From contig JASFMY010000073.1 in NCBI GenBank assembly GCA_050117315.1, positions 1 to 33,463 of the forward strand: a stretch of DNA of 33,463 bases, written 5' to 3'. The stretch comes from JANQIV01 sp050117315. GTDB lineage: Bacteria > Bacteroidota > Ignavibacteria > Ignavibacteriales > Melioribacteraceae. Shown in pieces: positions 32,036-33,463 of the stretch; the first letter of the stretch is position 1; every line of letters begins with the position of its first letter. The notes under the pieces are model-generated. The model was not told the origin of the DNA. It did not search any database and was given only the letters and a program-made list of their open reading frames with translations. Made by a program: the position numbers and the translations under genes.

Positions 32036-32659
32036 TCAAATTTTCAATAACTGCTCAATAAACTTTTCTATTGATATTTCTAACGGTGTTATTTTATCTT
32101 TTGTATTATCACTTAAATTACTTTTTAAATCAATTTCACATTGAAATACCATTTTTTTTAAATTAGAACTCCAGATCTCAATTAAAATACTTCCATTAGT
32201 CCTTTTCATTGGAGCCTCTCTATCTTTAGCACTCCGTAAATCTCTATTACCAAAAGCCGGTTCATTACTATAAAATGAAATACTCTTTTTTAGTTCAACC
32301 TGTTTTACAATAATTAAATAATCTGCTTTCTGCCTTTTCATAAATTTATCAAATTCCTTTTTCCTCGAGTCAATCCTTAATCCTTGGAAATATTTGGGTA
32401 AATTTCCTTTAGATATATTAATGCTCAATTCCTGAAAACTATTTGACAGCTTATTTTTAATTATAACAGGTAATTTTTCCCTTATTAATCCGGCAGAGTT
32501 TTTGGCATGAATTATTGTAATTGGCTCATATACGTTTACAATTGATTTAGAAAACACTAATGAATTGAATTCTTTATCCGAATAAATGTCTTTAACAACA
32601 GGAGAAGGTGAACAACCAAAAAATAAAACTAACGATATTAATAGAATATTTATTTTCAT
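32036..32659 (-). CDS. lipoprotein of unknown function
   Basis: A 207-residue lipoprotein. The N-terminus MKINILLISLVLFFGC has a lipobox ending at Cys16, so it should be lipid-anchored. The rest shows a short beta/alpha pattern (SIVNVYEPITIIHAKNSAGL; ADYLIIVKQVELKKSISFYS; GSILIEIWSSNLKKMVFQCE) resembling small lipoproteins that bind envelope components, but no family was recognised. The upstream side holds a MITE-like element. It is transcribed alone, with the orphan antitoxin gene 64 bases downstream on the same strand. Confidence 0.75.
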   Translation of the reverse strand: MKINILLISLVLFFGCSPSPVVKDIYSDKEFNSLVFSKSIVNVYEPITIIHAKNSAGLIREKLPVIIKNKLSNSFQELSINISKGNLPKYFQGLRIDSRKKEFDKFMKRQKADYLIIVKQVELKKSISFYSNEPAFGNRDLRSAKDREAPMKRTNGSILIEIWSSNLKKMVFQCEIDLKSNLSDNTKDKITPLEISIEKFIEQLLKI

Positions 32660-32756
32660 TACTTCCTCTTAATAAATAAGAATTATCTATCCCAAATGTG
32701 TCAATACACTTACCATACCCCATGTCCGTTAGAAATAACAAAAACACCTCCATTTA

Positions 32757-33001
32757 GGGTGTGTTGCGTAACTCAATTAGGTGCTTCAATAGCCACGTGC
32801 TTCAGCACGTTGGGAATAAGAAACCGAATAGAACCCGGGCTTTTCCTATGGGGATCACTTCCGTGAAGCCCAAATATGAGAGAAAATTGGGCTATCCGAA
32901 GGATCCCTTTCCGGGAAAGCCCTGAGTTTTTGTTGAGACTCATTGTCCACGACCTGAAAGGTCGTGGCTATGATTATTTATTTTAGTTACGCAACACACC
33001 C
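32757..33001. repeat. MITE-like family C, complete copy with 4-bp duplication
   Basis: A 245-base element with perfect 17-bp terminal inverted repeats (GGGTGTGTTGCGTAACT; complement at 32985-33001), flanked by TTTA on both sides (32753-32756 and 33002-33005). Internal palindromes include CCACGTGCTTCAGCACGT-like, GGGCTTT/AAAGCCC and CCACGACC-TGAAA-GGTCGTGG hairpins. About two-thirds recurs inverted at 25239-25403. No coding content. Confidence 0.85.
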
Positions 33002-33268
33002 TTTATACCAGGGAAAAATGATCCATAGTAGGAGCTGAAGAAAAAATACTGTTATTTGTTCTTGGGATATAAAATAAGTTTGCCGTCTTTTAATTAACAA
33101 AACATTACGGGCAAATGTAAGAAAAATTTAAATTGATTTCAGGAAGGTTTTAATTCCCGGATACCCGGCTGCATTATTGGTACCCCTTGTGTTCCGATTT
33201 ATGAGTTGAAATTCATATGCAATATCATTATTAGCTTAAAATTAAAACTGGCTTATAACTTATACTAT

Positions 33269-33424
33269 GTCATTCCCGCACGTATTAAGCGGGAATCTAA
33301 TTTTGCAGTGCTCTAATTGAAAGATTTCCCGCCAAAAAGATACGCCAAAGGCGCACAGGCGGCGGACAGGCTCACCCAAAAAACGGGTCCGAAATGACAA
33401 TTTTTTTATTTTGCAGAAACTCTA
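33269..33424. repeat. MITE-like family B, partial copy 2
   Basis: The last ~110 bases match the right half of the element at 7424-7592 (TCTAATTGAAAGATTTCCCG, ACAGGCTCACCCAAAAAACG, TTTATTTTGCAGAAACTCTA). The left end is replaced by a GTCATTCCCGC...GCGGGAAT hairpin and the left terminal repeat is missing. It carries an extra ~20 bases (ATACGCCAAAGGCGCACAGG). The bases 33006-33268 hold nothing recognisable. Confidence 0.75.
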
Positions 33425-33451
33425 ATATATATAATTCTTTAGTAGGGAATA

Positions 33452-33463
33452 ATGATGAAACAA
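33452..33463 (+). CDS. possible start of a gene running off the right edge
   Basis: ATGATGAAACAA follows AGTAGGGAATA, a reasonable ribosome-binding site and spacing. Only four codons are visible, so the product cannot be named. Confidence 0.3.

Overview
The window is AT-rich and carries a secreted protein with an end-of-chain type IX secretion sorting domain (QNYPNPFNPTT hallmark). Together with a Tat-exported ATC-hydrolase-like protein, Cus-type metal efflux genes and many short palindromic repeats, this suggests a member of the Ignavibacteria (Bacteroidota/Chlorobiota lineage). That assignment is inferred from protein style; no rRNA or tRNA gene was seen.

Left part (1-7300): on the minus strand, a membrane-anchored solute-binding protein and a sensor histidine kinase form a tight pair. 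Further downstream lies an NtrC-type sigma-54 response regulator that is a plausible partner. The kinase and regulator are separated by an accretion zone. It holds a DUF2971 gene, an intact higBA toxin-antitoxin pair, a second higA antitoxin whose higB toxin is dead (two in-frame TAA codons), a hairpin element, and two decayed copies of the kinase gene's own 3' end.

Centre-left (7300-12850): a miniature inverted-repeat element, a truncated ABC permease running into a small membrane-protein gene, and a Tat-exported ATC-hydrolase-like protein. Next comes the most unusual locus of the window: a TIR domain fused to a radical-SAM enzyme and a long helical tail, whose stop codon overlaps the start of a glyoxalase/VOC gene. 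I know of no named system with this architecture.

Centre (12860-20140, minus strand): one metal (copper/silver-like) efflux operon, reading Cys-rich exported protein, TolC-like outer-membrane factor, CusB-like adaptor, CusA-like RND pump, and exported heavy-metal-binding/YHS protein. The tail of the adaptor and the N-terminal half of the last protein are copies of one another. Upstream sit an HNH nuclease gene and a Shedu (DUF4263) anti-phage nuclease gene.

Right (22200-33463): a repeat-rich zone with several MITE-like elements (one with a perfect 5-bp target duplication), dead REP-associated transposase (RAYT) copies and the type IX-sorted protein. It also holds a set of minus-strand genes: a DUF3795/DUF3788 protein, a PLP-dependent decarboxylase with an in-frame extension after its stop, a SAM methyltransferase and a large MUG/UDG-like protein. 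The right end has an orphan UPF0175 antitoxin, a lipoprotein and two more repeat elements.
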